This document shows, piece by piece, positions 16,578 through 24,525 of a stretch of 64,000 bases of DNA. The notes under the pieces were generated by a model. The model ran no database searches. It saw only the letters and a program-made list of their open reading frames with translations, and was not told where the DNA came from. The stretch lies in NCBI GenBank assembly GCA_030041215.1, contig JASHOH010000169.1, positions 1-64,000 on the forward strand, read 5' to 3'. A program made the translations under genes and the position numbers. The DNA comes from Candidatus Sulfotelmatobacter sp. Lineage in GTDB: Bacteria > Acidobacteriota > Terriglobia > Terriglobales > Acidobacteriaceae. Every line of letters begins with the position of its first letter. The stretch's first letter is position 1.

Positions 16578-18080
16578 ATGCCACCGGCTTCCCTCATCCT
16601 ATCGGACAGATTCCACGCTGCCGGGCAAATCTACATCGGAGCGGCCATTATCGCAGCGCTAGTATTCTCTTTACTTGCTCTCAAGAAGTTAGGAAACAGC
16701 ACGGCAATTGCCTCATTACTTGCCGGCAAATTCAGAGATCTTCGAAAAAGCGATCACGGCAACACTGCCCGCGAACGCGAGTTGTACTTCCAGTCCATGG
16801 CTGAAGCTGCACCCGACATCATCTGGACCGCGACGCCCGATGGTTCCGACGACTACTTTAACCAAAGAATGTTCGATTACACCGGGATGACCCTTGAGCA
16901 ATTGCGCGGTTCCGGCTGGACTGCAATCGTCCATCTCGATGATTTGCAGACGTGTCTGACCAAGTGGGAAAATGCGCGCCGCATGGGCACTCCCTACGAC
17001 ATGGAATATCGTTTGCGCCGGGCAGATGGCAACTACCGCTGGTTCATCGTGCGCGGCAACCCCATTCGCAATTCCGAGGGCAAAATCGTGAAATGGTTCG
17101 GCACTTGCACCGACATCGAAAACCAGAAGCAGAACCAGCAGATTCTGGAGGAGCAGGTCCTTGAACGAACCATGCAATTGGAAGACATGAACCGGCGGCT
17201 GCAGGATGAAATGGCGGAGAAAGACTTCGCTCGCCATCAGTTCGACGAGCAGAACGCAATCATGATGAGCGACCTGGAAAAACGCTCGGAGCGGGCAACC
17301 CTGCTGGCCAAAATGGGAGAGTTGCTGCAAAGTTGCGTAAGCCGTGATGAGGTGATCAAGGTCGCCTTGGGTTTTGCCCCCAAGATATTCCCCTCTGCCC
17401 GTGGGTTGCTAGCCTTGCTGAATTCTGCCCGGAACCTGGCCCAGGTAATAGGTTCGTGGAACGAATGCCAAATCTCCGCCTCCGAGTTTGACAGCAGCGC
17501 ATGTTGGGCATTGCGCACGACCCACCCGCATCTGGTGCCGGCAGGGGACGCCACGGCGCGCTGCCCTCATGCCTCAGGGATATCGGGGTCATACATCTGC
17601 ATCCCGATCCTGGCGCAGGGAGAAACCTTGGGCATTCTCCATCTTCAAGCCACGACGGATGGTCAGCTGGAATCGGCGGAGCTCTCATTTAGAACTACGT
17701 TCGCAGGGCAAGTGGGGTTGTCCATTGCCAACATCCGCCTTCAGGAAAAACTCCTCATTCAATCCGTGCGGGATCCCTTGACAGGCCTCTATAACCGGCG
17801 CCACATGGACGAGTTGCTGGAGCGGGAAGTGCGGCGTGCCAGCCGTGGCGGCTATTCATTGGGTATTCTCATGATCGATCTCGATCATTTCAAGAATTTC
17901 AATGACACTTACGGTCACGAGGCTGGCGACGCCATTTTGCGCGAGACCGCTTCCCTGCTTGTCAGGTGTGTGAGAGCTGAGGACTTCATTTTCCGCTTTG
18001 GGGGAGAAGAATTTGTAAACCTGCTGCCTACCGCAAATCTGCGAGCCTCACAGAAACGAGAGGGGAACACTTGCGCATAA
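16578..18080 (+). CDS. PAS-GAF-GGDEF diguanylate cyclase, frameshifted (N-terminal part)
   Basis: Residues about 17-36 form a membrane segment. A PAS domain (about 70-185, RELYFQSMAEAAPDIIWTA ... WFGTCTDIE), a coiled coil (about 186-235), a GAF-like domain (about 240-395) and the start of a GGDEF domain (from about 398, RDPLTGLYNRRHMDELL) follow. The GGDEF domain makes cyclic di-GMP. Its active-site motif is RFGGEEF, and an RAED inhibitory site sits five residues before it. The frame then runs out at a TAA (18078-18080), while the rest of the domain continues in another frame. The ATG at 16578 has no good ribosome-binding site. Confidence 0.82.
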   Translation: MPPASLILSDRFHAAGQIYIGAAIIAALVFSLLALKKLGNSTAIASLLAGKFRDLRKSDHGNTARERELYFQSMAEAAPDIIWTATPDGSDDYFNQRMFDYTGMTLEQLRGSGWTAIVHLDDLQTCLTKWENARRMGTPYDMEYRLRRADGNYRWFIVRGNPIRNSEGKIVKWFGTCTDIENQKQNQQILEEQVLERTMQLEDMNRRLQDEMAEKDFARHQFDEQNAIMMSDLEKRSERATLLAKMGELLQSCVSRDEVIKVALGFAPKIFPSARGLLALLNSARNLAQVIGSWNECQISASEFDSSACWALRTTHPHLVPAGDATARCPHASGISGSYICIPILAQGETLGILHLQATTDGQLESAELSFRTTFAGQVGLSIANIRLQEKLLIQSVRDPLTGLYNRRHMDELLEREVRRASRGGYSLGILMIDLDHFKNFNDTYGHEAGDAILRETASLLVRCVRAEDFIFRFGGEEFVNLLPTANLRASQKREGNTCA

Positions 18081-18331
18081 GAATGAAAGAACTCACAGTA
18101 GTTCATCAGGGCACATCAATGGGAATGCTAACGATTTCCGTGGGCGTGGCTGTGTTTCCTCAAGATGGCATGTCGCCCAAAGAGTTGATGACTGCCGTCG
18201 ATGCCGCGTTGTATGAGGCGAAGCGGGCCGGCCGGGACCAGGTTGCAGTCGCTTCGCCCAACACGGCTCAGGAGTCGCCCCCGCCTGCGGCAGGAAGTGC
18301 GTCGGCAATCGGGATTACTACACAAATCTAA
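18063..18331 (+). pseudogene. C-terminal end of the GGDEF domain in a shifted frame
   Basis: In the frame starting near 18063 the sequence continues the GGDEF domain: EHLRIRMKELTVVH, then MGMLTISVGVAVFPQDG and DAALYEAKRAGRDQV, which are the standard final strands and helices. Joining the frames needs the loss of one base (or gain of two) at or near the GGGG run at 18062-18065. This is either a real inactivating frameshift or a sequencing error in a homopolymer. The tail after residue 75 is Pro/Ala-rich. Confidence 0.8.
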
Positions 18332-18340
18332 TTCTTGGCT

Positions 18341-18395
18341 TTGCGCTCGTCACGTTCAACGACCCCATCCTTGATATGGACGATGCGGTGCGCGT
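18341..18395 (-). pseudogene. Duplicated 3' end of the ABC ATPase gene
   Basis: Positions 18341-18395 match 20019-20073, the 3' end of the ABC ATPase gene, with only a few mismatches over about 55 bp. Read on the minus strand it would encode the same [13 protein letters not shown]-type ending. It sits 12 bp past the glycosyltransferase stop codon. The glycosyltransferase gene is therefore flanked by two direct copies of the ATPase 3' end. Confidence 0.85.
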
Positions 18396-18411
18396 TCCCC
18401 GCACCCCGCCT

Positions 18412-19998
18412 CTAATCCCATATCTTGAAGTGCGGCCACGCTTCCGCTAGCGGCGCTTTGAGGCCGTGGCAGACGAGAATGGTGTAGTGCTCCCAGCCCA
18501 TCGTAAACGGCTGATCAACTTTTGGGCCCTGCTCAACGCTGCTGCACGAGTATTGCGCGTCGTCGAGATTCCAATTCAGCATGATCAGGCTCTCACCGTT
18601 GTACTGGCGAAATCCCCAGTAATAGTAATTCTGGTGAGCGCTAATTGATTTGGGCAATCCGTAACGGGACCCGAAGAAGTCGATGGCGCCAGCGGAGCCG
18701 TAATTCCCCGCGAGAATCGCGGTTTTGGCGCGCTCGTCCGGCGGCATGGCGTTGTAAACCTGGGCGACCTGAGCCACCATCTCCGGCCAGCCGAACTCGT
18801 CCGCAAAGTGCTGCGGTAACTCGCTGCTCATGTGAGTTTCGGTTCGAGTGAGGCCGACACCCAGAGCGTCCATGTAAGCAGCTATCTTAGCGGGTGGAAG
18901 AATCGGCAGAACCAGTGGGGCGGCTATGGTTCCGAGCATGGCGAGGGCGATTGGGAACGCAACTTTCGCCCAGCGCAGGCGCGCATGCAGATCGATGAAT
19001 TTCTCCCAGAACACTCCGCCGGCGGCGAACAGCATGGGGTAGATGGGGGCGAGGTAATAGTCCTTAGCATGAAGAGCCATCATGATGGCCAGAAACACCA
19101 GGTAGGTAGTGCCCAATACGCGGTAGCGGCGGCCGTCCCGGTGAAAGAGCACGAAGCCCAGTCCGGCAATCCAAACTAACGCGCTAAGCGGCAACAGCAT
19201 CATGATTTGCTGCTTCAAGAACGGCAGCGGTGGCAACTCGACATTCTTGTGAATTTTTCTCACGTTGCTCAGATCGACCCACGTAGCGAAACCGTGCCGA
19301 TATTGCCAGATGAGATTGGGCACACTGAGCAGAAAAATGATGCCCGCCGCCATCCAGAGCCAGCGCGTGCGAAACAGCCTCCGCCCTGAAGTCAACAGCA
19401 GACCCGCGAGCAAAGCGATCAGGAAAAATGCTGTGGAGTGCTTGTTCTCGAGACCTAATCCCATGAGCACTCCGACCCAAATGAGCAGTTCGGGCCGCGA
19501 CAGATTGTTCGCGCGCAGCAGCAAGTAGACTGTGCCCATCCAGAAGAGGGGCTCGAAAGGATTCATCGAGAAGCGTGTTGCGTTGCCCAGGATGACGGGA
19601 GCTACAAGCACTGATAGAGACGCCAGTAAGACTGCGAAGAGTTTGCCGCCCAGCTCTTGGGCGATCAATCCGGTGATCAGGATTTCGAGGGCGAACGCCA
19701 GTGCGGGGAAGAATCGAATTGCGTGTAGTGAATATCCGAACAGAAATGTTTGTACGTGGAGGAGAAACGGCGCCAAAGGCGCGAGGTCGACATACCCCCA
19801 ATCAAGATGATGTGAGAGCGCCAAATAGTAAAGTTCGTCGCGAAAATATCCATATCCGCCGTTGGTGACCATCTGCACGGCGATGGCGACAGCCGCCAAT
19901 AGCCACGCGGGTAAAATATCTGAGGAAAACCAGGAAAGGTTGGTTGAGTCAAGCCCGAGCGCTGCCGGGATGAGATCTGGATGTTCTCCAGCGTTCAT
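18412..19998 (-). CDS. GT-C family glycosyltransferase (family 39/ArnT-like)
   Basis: The 528-residue polytopic membrane protein has about ten or more hydrophobic segments and the GT-C layout of polyprenyl-phosphate-sugar-dependent transferases. The first periplasmic loop carries the acidic pair in YFRDELYYLALSHHLDWGYVDLAPLAPFL (Asp54-Glu55), where the catalytic base is expected. Such enzymes add sugars to proteins or lipids on the periplasmic side. The ATG at 19998 has a ctccaggaaa site upstream. A longer in-frame reading to 20271 overlaps the ABC ATPase gene and is rejected. It starts 13 bp after the ATPase stop and shares its operon. Confidence 0.88.
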   Translation of the reverse strand: MNAGEHPDLIPAALGLDSTNLSWFSSDILPAWLLAAVAIAVQMVTNGGYGYFRDELYYLALSHHLDWGYVDLAPLAPFLLHVQTFLFGYSLHAIRFFPALAFALEILITGLIAQELGGKLFAVLLASLSVLVAPVILGNATRFSMNPFEPLFWMGTVYLLLRANNLSRPELLIWVGVLMGLGLENKHSTAFFLIALLAGLLLTSGRRLFRTRWLWMAAGIIFLLSVPNLIWQYRHGFATWVDLSNVRKIHKNVELPPLPFLKQQIMMLLPLSALVWIAGLGFVLFHRDGRRYRVLGTTYLVFLAIMMALHAKDYYLAPIYPMLFAAGGVFWEKFIDLHARLRWAKVAFPIALAMLGTIAAPLVLPILPPAKIAAYMDALGVGLTRTETHMSSELPQHFADEFGWPEMVAQVAQVYNAMPPDERAKTAILAGNYGSAGAIDFFGSRYGLPKSISAHQNYYYWGFRQYNGESLIMLNWNLDDAQYSCSSVEQGPKVDQPFTMGWEHYTILVCHGLKAPLAEAWPHFKIWD

Positions 19999-20011
19999 TT
20001 TCCTGGAGAAG

Positions 20012-20758
20012 TTACTTCTTGCGCTCGTCGCGCTCGACGACCCCATCCTTGATATGGACGATGCGGTGCGCATACTCCGCAATATCGTGCTCGTGAGTGA
20101 CCAGCACGATCGTGTTCCCCTCGGCGTGTAAGCGGTCAAACAGGGCCATGATCTCGTTGCCAGTGGTCGAATCGAGATTACCCGTTGGTTCGTCGGCCAG
20201 GATGATTGAAGGCCGGTTGACCAGGGCGCGAGCAATGGCAACGCGCTGGCGTTGTCCGCCGGAAAGCTCATTGGGCTTGTGCGTCATGCGGTCCTCCATA
20301 CCGACGGCTTTCAAGGCAACCTTGGCCCGCTCGATGCGCTCCTCGGTGGGAACTCCCGCGTAGATCAGTGGCAGTTCCACATTGTGAAGGGCCGTGGCGC
20401 GGGCCAGCAAATTGAACGTCTGAAAAACGAATCCGATTTCCTTATTCCGAATGTGTGCCAGTTCATCGTCGTCGAGTTCGCTGACCAGTTGGCCGTTCAG
20501 CCAGTACTCGCCCTTGGTGGGAGTATCAAGGCAGCCGATCAGGTTCATCAGCGTGGATTTGCCCGAACCTGAAGGCCCCATAATCGCTACGTACTCGCCT
20601 CGTCCTATCCGGAGATTCACGCCCCGCAGCGCCTGCACCTGCTGCTCCGAGCCCATGTCGTAGGTCTTCCACAGGTCTTCGGCAGCAATCATGCATGATT
20701 GCGGTGGCGACACGGGAACAGCGTTGACGGGCATGCTGATTACTTCGGCGGTTGCCAT
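20012..20758 (-). CDS. MacB/LolD-type ABC transporter ATP-binding protein
   Basis: This ATPase belongs to the MacB/LolD/FtsE group that drives export or lipoprotein release. Walker A is GPSGSGKST, the Q-loop lies in [10 protein letters not shown], the signature is [15 protein letters not shown], Walker B is [12 protein letters not shown] and the switch His is in [14 protein letters not shown] place the start at the ATG at 20758 because an AGGAG site precedes it; an ATG at 20782 is also in frame. It lies between the adaptor and the glycosyltransferase on the same strand. No permease gene is adjacent, unlike the usual adaptor-ATPase-permease set. Confidence 0.92.
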   Translation of the reverse strand: MATAEVISMPVNAVPVSPPQSCMIAAEDLWKTYDMGSEQQVQALRGVNLRIGRGEYVAIMGPSGSGKSTLMNLIGCLDTPTKGEYWLNGQLVSELDDDELAHIRNKEIGFVFQTFNLLARATALHNVELPLIYAGVPTEERIERAKVALKAVGMEDRMTHKPNELSGGQRQRVAIARALVNRPSIILADEPTGNLDSTTGNEIMALFDRLHAEGNTIVLVTHEHDIAEYAHRIVHIKDGVVERDERKK

Positions 20759-20894
20759 ATTTTTCTCCTGCTCCGCTGCCACTAGTTTCTCCCCGGTAAA
20801 ATTTCGACTCCGAGAGCTGCTTTATGTATTGCCAAGAACCCCTGATCACGACCCGTATCCGGCTTACCGTTTGGACGCATCAAGCTCGCTAAAG

Positions 20895-22304
20895 TTATGT
20901 CTGCTCCTCTTTCTTGGGAACAGAGTTATCAATTTTGACGCTGCTCCCAGAACGCAGCGTGCGCAACACCTTGTAGCTGCCGGTAATAATTTCGTCCCCT
21001 TGTTTCAATCCGCTTACCACTTCGATGTCACTGGTTCCAGTGATGCCGGTGGTCACAGGCACGAACTCCGCTTTCTTGTTACGGATTACAAATACGCCTT
21101 GAATTTCCTCTTTCTGATCCTTTTCGTTGGATGCTGCTTCTTTCGGCGTGGGCGCCGCGGCATGTACCGAACCCGAGTTGGAGTGTTCCTGTGCCAATTG
21201 CTCCTTCGTTCGGACAGAAAGCGCCTGGATCGGAATGGACAAGACGTTGCTGCGGGAAGCGGTCGTGATTTTGGCGGTTGTAGAGAGGCCGGGGCGCAGA
21301 TCGGCCGGCGCATCGGTCAGCGTGACCACTACTTTGAAATCCTTTGCTTCCTCGCTCGTGCTGGTCTGCTGCGAGGTAGCAACGCCCGTCGATCGCACAA
21401 TGGCGTTGTCTCCGATTTCAGAAACCGTGCCGTGGAAAGTTTTCTTCGGAATCGCGTCGATAGTGACCTCGGCAGGTTGCCCCAGGCGCACGTTTACGAT
21501 GTCGGTTTCGTCGATCTTTACTTCGCCGGTGATCACCGACATATCGGCGAGCGTCATCAGCGTGCTGCCGGGTGAATTCTGAATGCCGATCACCACGGTC
21601 TCGCCCTCGCGTACAGGCAGATTGGTGATGACGCCATCGAAGGGCGCGGAGTAGCTGGCTTTTTGGAGTACATCGTTAAAGCGGATCAGCGTCGCGCGAT
21701 TCTGCGCGACATGCTTATCGGCGGAATCCTTTTGCGCTTTGGCCTGTGCCACTCGCGCCTGCGCCTGACCCAGGCCGGCTTCGGCGGTGGCCCAGGCATC
21801 CCGCCGGCTGTCGAAATCGGATTTTGCAATCAGACCGTCCTGAAATAGACTTTGCGCCCGCTCCCAATCGAGCTTATTGCGGTCGTAGTCGGCTTGGGCG
21901 CGGCGGAGATCGGCTTCAGCGGTCCTTAAGGCGGCATCGGCGGCGACAGCATCCGTTTCGGCTGCCTGCAAGGACGCTTCATTGGCGTTCACATCCGCCG
22001 AGGACTGCACGTTTTCAAGTTGCGCCAGCAATTGGCCCTTCTTGACGTGGTCGCCCTCTTTCACATAGAGGTGTGTGATCTTGCCGAAAGCGTTCGCGCC
22101 GATGTTGACGTAGGTTTTAGGCTTGATTTCACCCGAGCCGCTTACGATCGAGGTCAAATCTTCGCGCTGGGCTTTGGCGGTCTGCACCGTTACCACATTT
22201 TTCCCGCTTTGGTATACCGTTATCCCGACAATTACGGCCAACAGAAGCAGGACGCCAACGCCAATTAAGATTTTCTTCCAGGTCTTCATCGTGTGCGCCG
22301 CCAT
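20895..22304 (-). CDS. Periplasmic adaptor (membrane fusion) subunit, MacA/HlyD type
   Basis: Membrane fusion proteins bridge an inner-membrane pump to an outer-membrane channel. The protein has one N-terminal membrane segment (KILIGVGVLLLLAVIVGITVY), a biotinyl-lipoyl-like half (YVNIGANAFGKITHLYVKEGDHVKKGQLLAQLE), a long Ala/Asp-rich coiled coil and the returning half (YSAPFDGVITNLPVREGETVVIG), then beta-barrel and membrane-proximal domains. A Ser/Ala/Lys-rich insert lies near residue 400. The likely start is the ATG at 22304 or 22289. It is the first gene of an operon with the ATPase and the glycosyltransferase, behind a promoter at 22514-22542. Confidence 0.9.
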   Translation of the reverse strand: MAAHTMKTWKKILIGVGVLLLLAVIVGITVYQSGKNVVTVQTAKAQREDLTSIVSGSGEIKPKTYVNIGANAFGKITHLYVKEGDHVKKGQLLAQLENVQSSADVNANEASLQAAETDAVAADAALRTAEADLRRAQADYDRNKLDWERAQSLFQDGLIAKSDFDSRRDAWATAEAGLGQAQARVAQAKAQKDSADKHVAQNRATLIRFNDVLQKASYSAPFDGVITNLPVREGETVVIGIQNSPGSTLMTLADMSVITGEVKIDETDIVNVRLGQPAEVTIDAIPKKTFHGTVSEIGDNAIVRSTGVATSQQTSTSEEAKDFKVVVTLTDAPADLRPGLSTTAKITTASRSNVLSIPIQALSVRTKEQLAQEHSNSGSVHAAAPTPKEAASNEKDQKEEIQGVFVIRNKKAEFVPVTTGITGTSDIEVVSGLKQGDEIITGSYKVLRTLRSGSSVKIDNSVPKKEEQT

Positions 22305-22513
22305 TCGGGGCTGCCGCCATTCTTTGATGGTAGTGGCTCTAACCGGGACGCCTTCATGCTGGGCTTTGTACGTCTCCGACACTTCGCAGGATGACGGGCA
22401 CACATTCAGGGGTACGATCCTGCCAACAGGAAAGTTCCAGTCTGGAATGGAGTGCTAAGCCTCTGGAAATACGTAGGTAAAACCGCCTCGACGACACCAG
22501 TCTAGCACTGAAA

Positions 22514-22542
22514 ATTATATCTTGGACTCGAATGGGCTCCAA
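22514..22542 (-). promoter_or_regulatory. Sigma-70-type promoter of the adaptor-ATPase-glycosyltransferase operon
   Basis: On the minus strand, TTGGAG (22537-22542) and a perfect TATAAT (22514-22519) are 17 bp apart. Transcription would start near 22507 and give a leader of about 200 nt. Confidence 0.6.
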
Positions 22543-22643
22543 AAGTATTCAGGAAACCCTCCGGGCAACTCGGCGAAAGGGCCGCCGCGTCCAAGACGTA
22601 GGGCTTGCGGGGCTTCAATTTGTTCTAACGCCGTGACTTAACC

Positions 22644-22672
22644 TTGCTTTAGCCCAGTTGAGGGCCTAAAAT
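22644..22672 (+). promoter_or_regulatory. Sigma-70-type promoter of the GWxTD gene
   Basis: TTGCTT (22644-22649) and TAAAAT (22667-22672, five of six consensus bases) are separated by 17 bp. The start would fall near 22679, about 45 nt before the ATG at 22723. Confidence 0.6.
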
Positions 22673-22722
22673 AAACTAACGAACGTTTCGTCGAAGAGTT
22701 CGTTGTAGCAGGAGTCCCTCTC

Positions 22723-24498
22723 ATGTTCCGGGTTGGTTCAAGGTCTTTCATTTCATTTATTGTTCTGGCTTTAGTCACAGCTTCGCCGGGTCAGGCTAGA
22801 GCTCAGAATGATAAAGCTGCTGGCGCCAACAACGCCCAGTCCGCGACTCCGTCCAACGCCCAGTCCGGAACTCCCTCCGGTGTTCAGCAACAACCCTCCG
22901 ACCAGCCCGACCCGCTTAAGCGCCAGCCCACCGCAAAGCAAAAAAGGGAGCAGAAGAGGGCCCTGAACGTCGAGCTCAGCAAAGTCTACAAGAAGTGGCT
23001 GAATGAGGACGTGGTCTGGATTATTACCGACGAGGAACGGGCCGCATTTAAGCAGCTCTCGAACGACGAAGAACGAGACAATTTTATCGAGGCTTTCTGG
23101 CAGCGCCGCGATCCTACCCCGGATACGGAAGAAAACGAATACAAAGAAGAACACTATCGCCGGATTGCCTATGCGAACGAACACTTCGCCGCCGGCATTC
23201 CCGGCTGGAAGACTGACCGCGGCCGCATTTACATCATGTATGGCCCTGCGGACGAAGTTGAGTCGCATCCCTCCGGCGGCACTTACGAGCGGCCCATGGA
23301 AGAGGGCGGCGGCGAGACTTCGACTTACCCATTTGAGCAGTGGCGCTATCGGTACCTTGAGGGCATCGGCCAGGAAATCATCATCGAGTTCGTCGATACC
23401 TGCATGTGCGGCGAGTACCACATGACCATCGACCGTTCAGAGAAAGACGCGTTGAAGTACACGCCCAACGCGGGCCTGACTCTCTACGAGCAAATGGGTA
23501 TGGCGAACAAAGCCTCTCGCTTCAGCAACGGAGGGCTCGAGCAGCTCGGAGCCGGCCCGAATAGTTCGATGCTGGCTGCCAAGGAATTCGATCGCCTCGA
23601 GCAGTACGCCAAACTGCAAGCGCCTCCTCCGATCAAGTACAAGGACCTGGAAGAAGTCGTAAATACGAAGATCATTACTAACCTGATGCCCTTCGATGTC
23701 CGCACGGACTTCGTGAAGGTCACGGGCGATACGGTGCTGGTGCCCATCACGATCCAGATGAAATACCGCGACATCACCTTCGTCAACAAGGACGGAGTGC
23801 AGCGCGGAACGGTAAACATCTTTGGCCGGATTACCACTCTGACCGGGCGCGTTGTGCAGGTCTTCGAAGATCCTGCTCAGGTCGATGTGCCAGCCGAGTT
23901 GTTGCCCCGCGTGGCGGAAAACTCGTCTGTATATTGGAAGGCAGTCCCGCTGCGTCCCGGACGCTACAAAATCGATATCGCGGTCAAAGACGTAAATGGA
24001 GACCGCAAGGGCGTTTGGAGCCGCGGCATTCAGGTGCCCGAGTATTCCGACGACAAGCTGGCGACCTCGACGCTGATCGTGGCTGATGTGATGGAGCCGG
24101 TTCCAACCAAGGATGTAAGCTCAGGCAGCTTTGTGATTGGATTGAATAAAGTTCGGCCCCGAGTGGCACCGGCCAATGGCAAGCCGGCGGTGTTCAAGCG
24201 TGGGCGCGATCCCAAAATCAACTTCTGGATGCAGGTCTACAATCTGGGTGTGGACGAGAAGACGCACAAGGCTTCAGCCACGTTCGAGTACGACATCGTA
24301 AACATCGCGACCAACAAGGCGGTGGTGCAGAAATCCGAATCCACCGACACCATGGGCAATGTCGGCGACCAGATAACGCTGCAGAAATCGATTGCCTTGG
24401 CCAATCTGGAGCCTGGTGTCTACAAGATAGAAATTAAAGTGAACGACAATATCTCCAAGCAGACTGTTGATCCCTCAGCCACGTTTGCTGTAGAGTAA
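22723..24498 (+). CDS. GWxTD domain-containing secreted protein
   Basis: The 591-residue product has a signal peptide (about 1-27, ending ARAQ) and a low-complexity Gln/Ser/Pro/Lys stretch (28-80). The GWxTD domain follows, with the name motif GWKTD at residues 161-165 inside GIPGWKTDRGRIYIMYGPADEVE. The family is frequent in Acidobacteriota and its function is not established. The C-terminal half carries beta-rich segments (VPITIQMKYRDITFVN, LRPGRYKIDIAVKDVNG) typical of extracellular beta-sandwich domains. It is followed after 27 bp by the CarReg/beta-barrel gene, so the two are probably co-expressed. Confidence 0.9.
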   Translation: MFRVGSRSFISFIVLALVTASPGQARAQNDKAAGANNAQSATPSNAQSGTPSGVQQQPSDQPDPLKRQPTAKQKREQKRALNVELSKVYKKWLNEDVVWIITDEERAAFKQLSNDEERDNFIEAFWQRRDPTPDTEENEYKEEHYRRIAYANEHFAAGIPGWKTDRGRIYIMYGPADEVESHPSGGTYERPMEEGGGETSTYPFEQWRYRYLEGIGQEIIIEFVDTCMCGEYHMTIDRSEKDALKYTPNAGLTLYEQMGMANKASRFSNGGLEQLGAGPNSSMLAAKEFDRLEQYAKLQAPPPIKYKDLEEVVNTKIITNLMPFDVRTDFVKVTGDTVLVPITIQMKYRDITFVNKDGVQRGTVNIFGRITTLTGRVVQVFEDPAQVDVPAELLPRVAENSSVYWKAVPLRPGRYKIDIAVKDVNGDRKGVWSRGIQVPEYSDDKLATSTLIVADVMEPVPTKDVSSGSFVIGLNKVRPRVAPANGKPAVFKRGRDPKINFWMQVYNLGVDEKTHKASATFEYDIVNIATNKAVVQKSESTDTMGNVGDQITLQKSIALANLEPGVYKIEIKVNDNISKQTVDPSATFAVE

Positions 24499-24525
24499 CG
24501 GTCTCCTTGTTCCCCGGGGGTTGGA

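Noticed and set aside
19998-20271. Longer start for the glycosyltransferase reaching into the ABC ATPase gene
   Set aside because: The extension overlaps the ATPase in another frame and lacks a signal or family similarity; the ATG at 19998 has a good ribosome-binding site.
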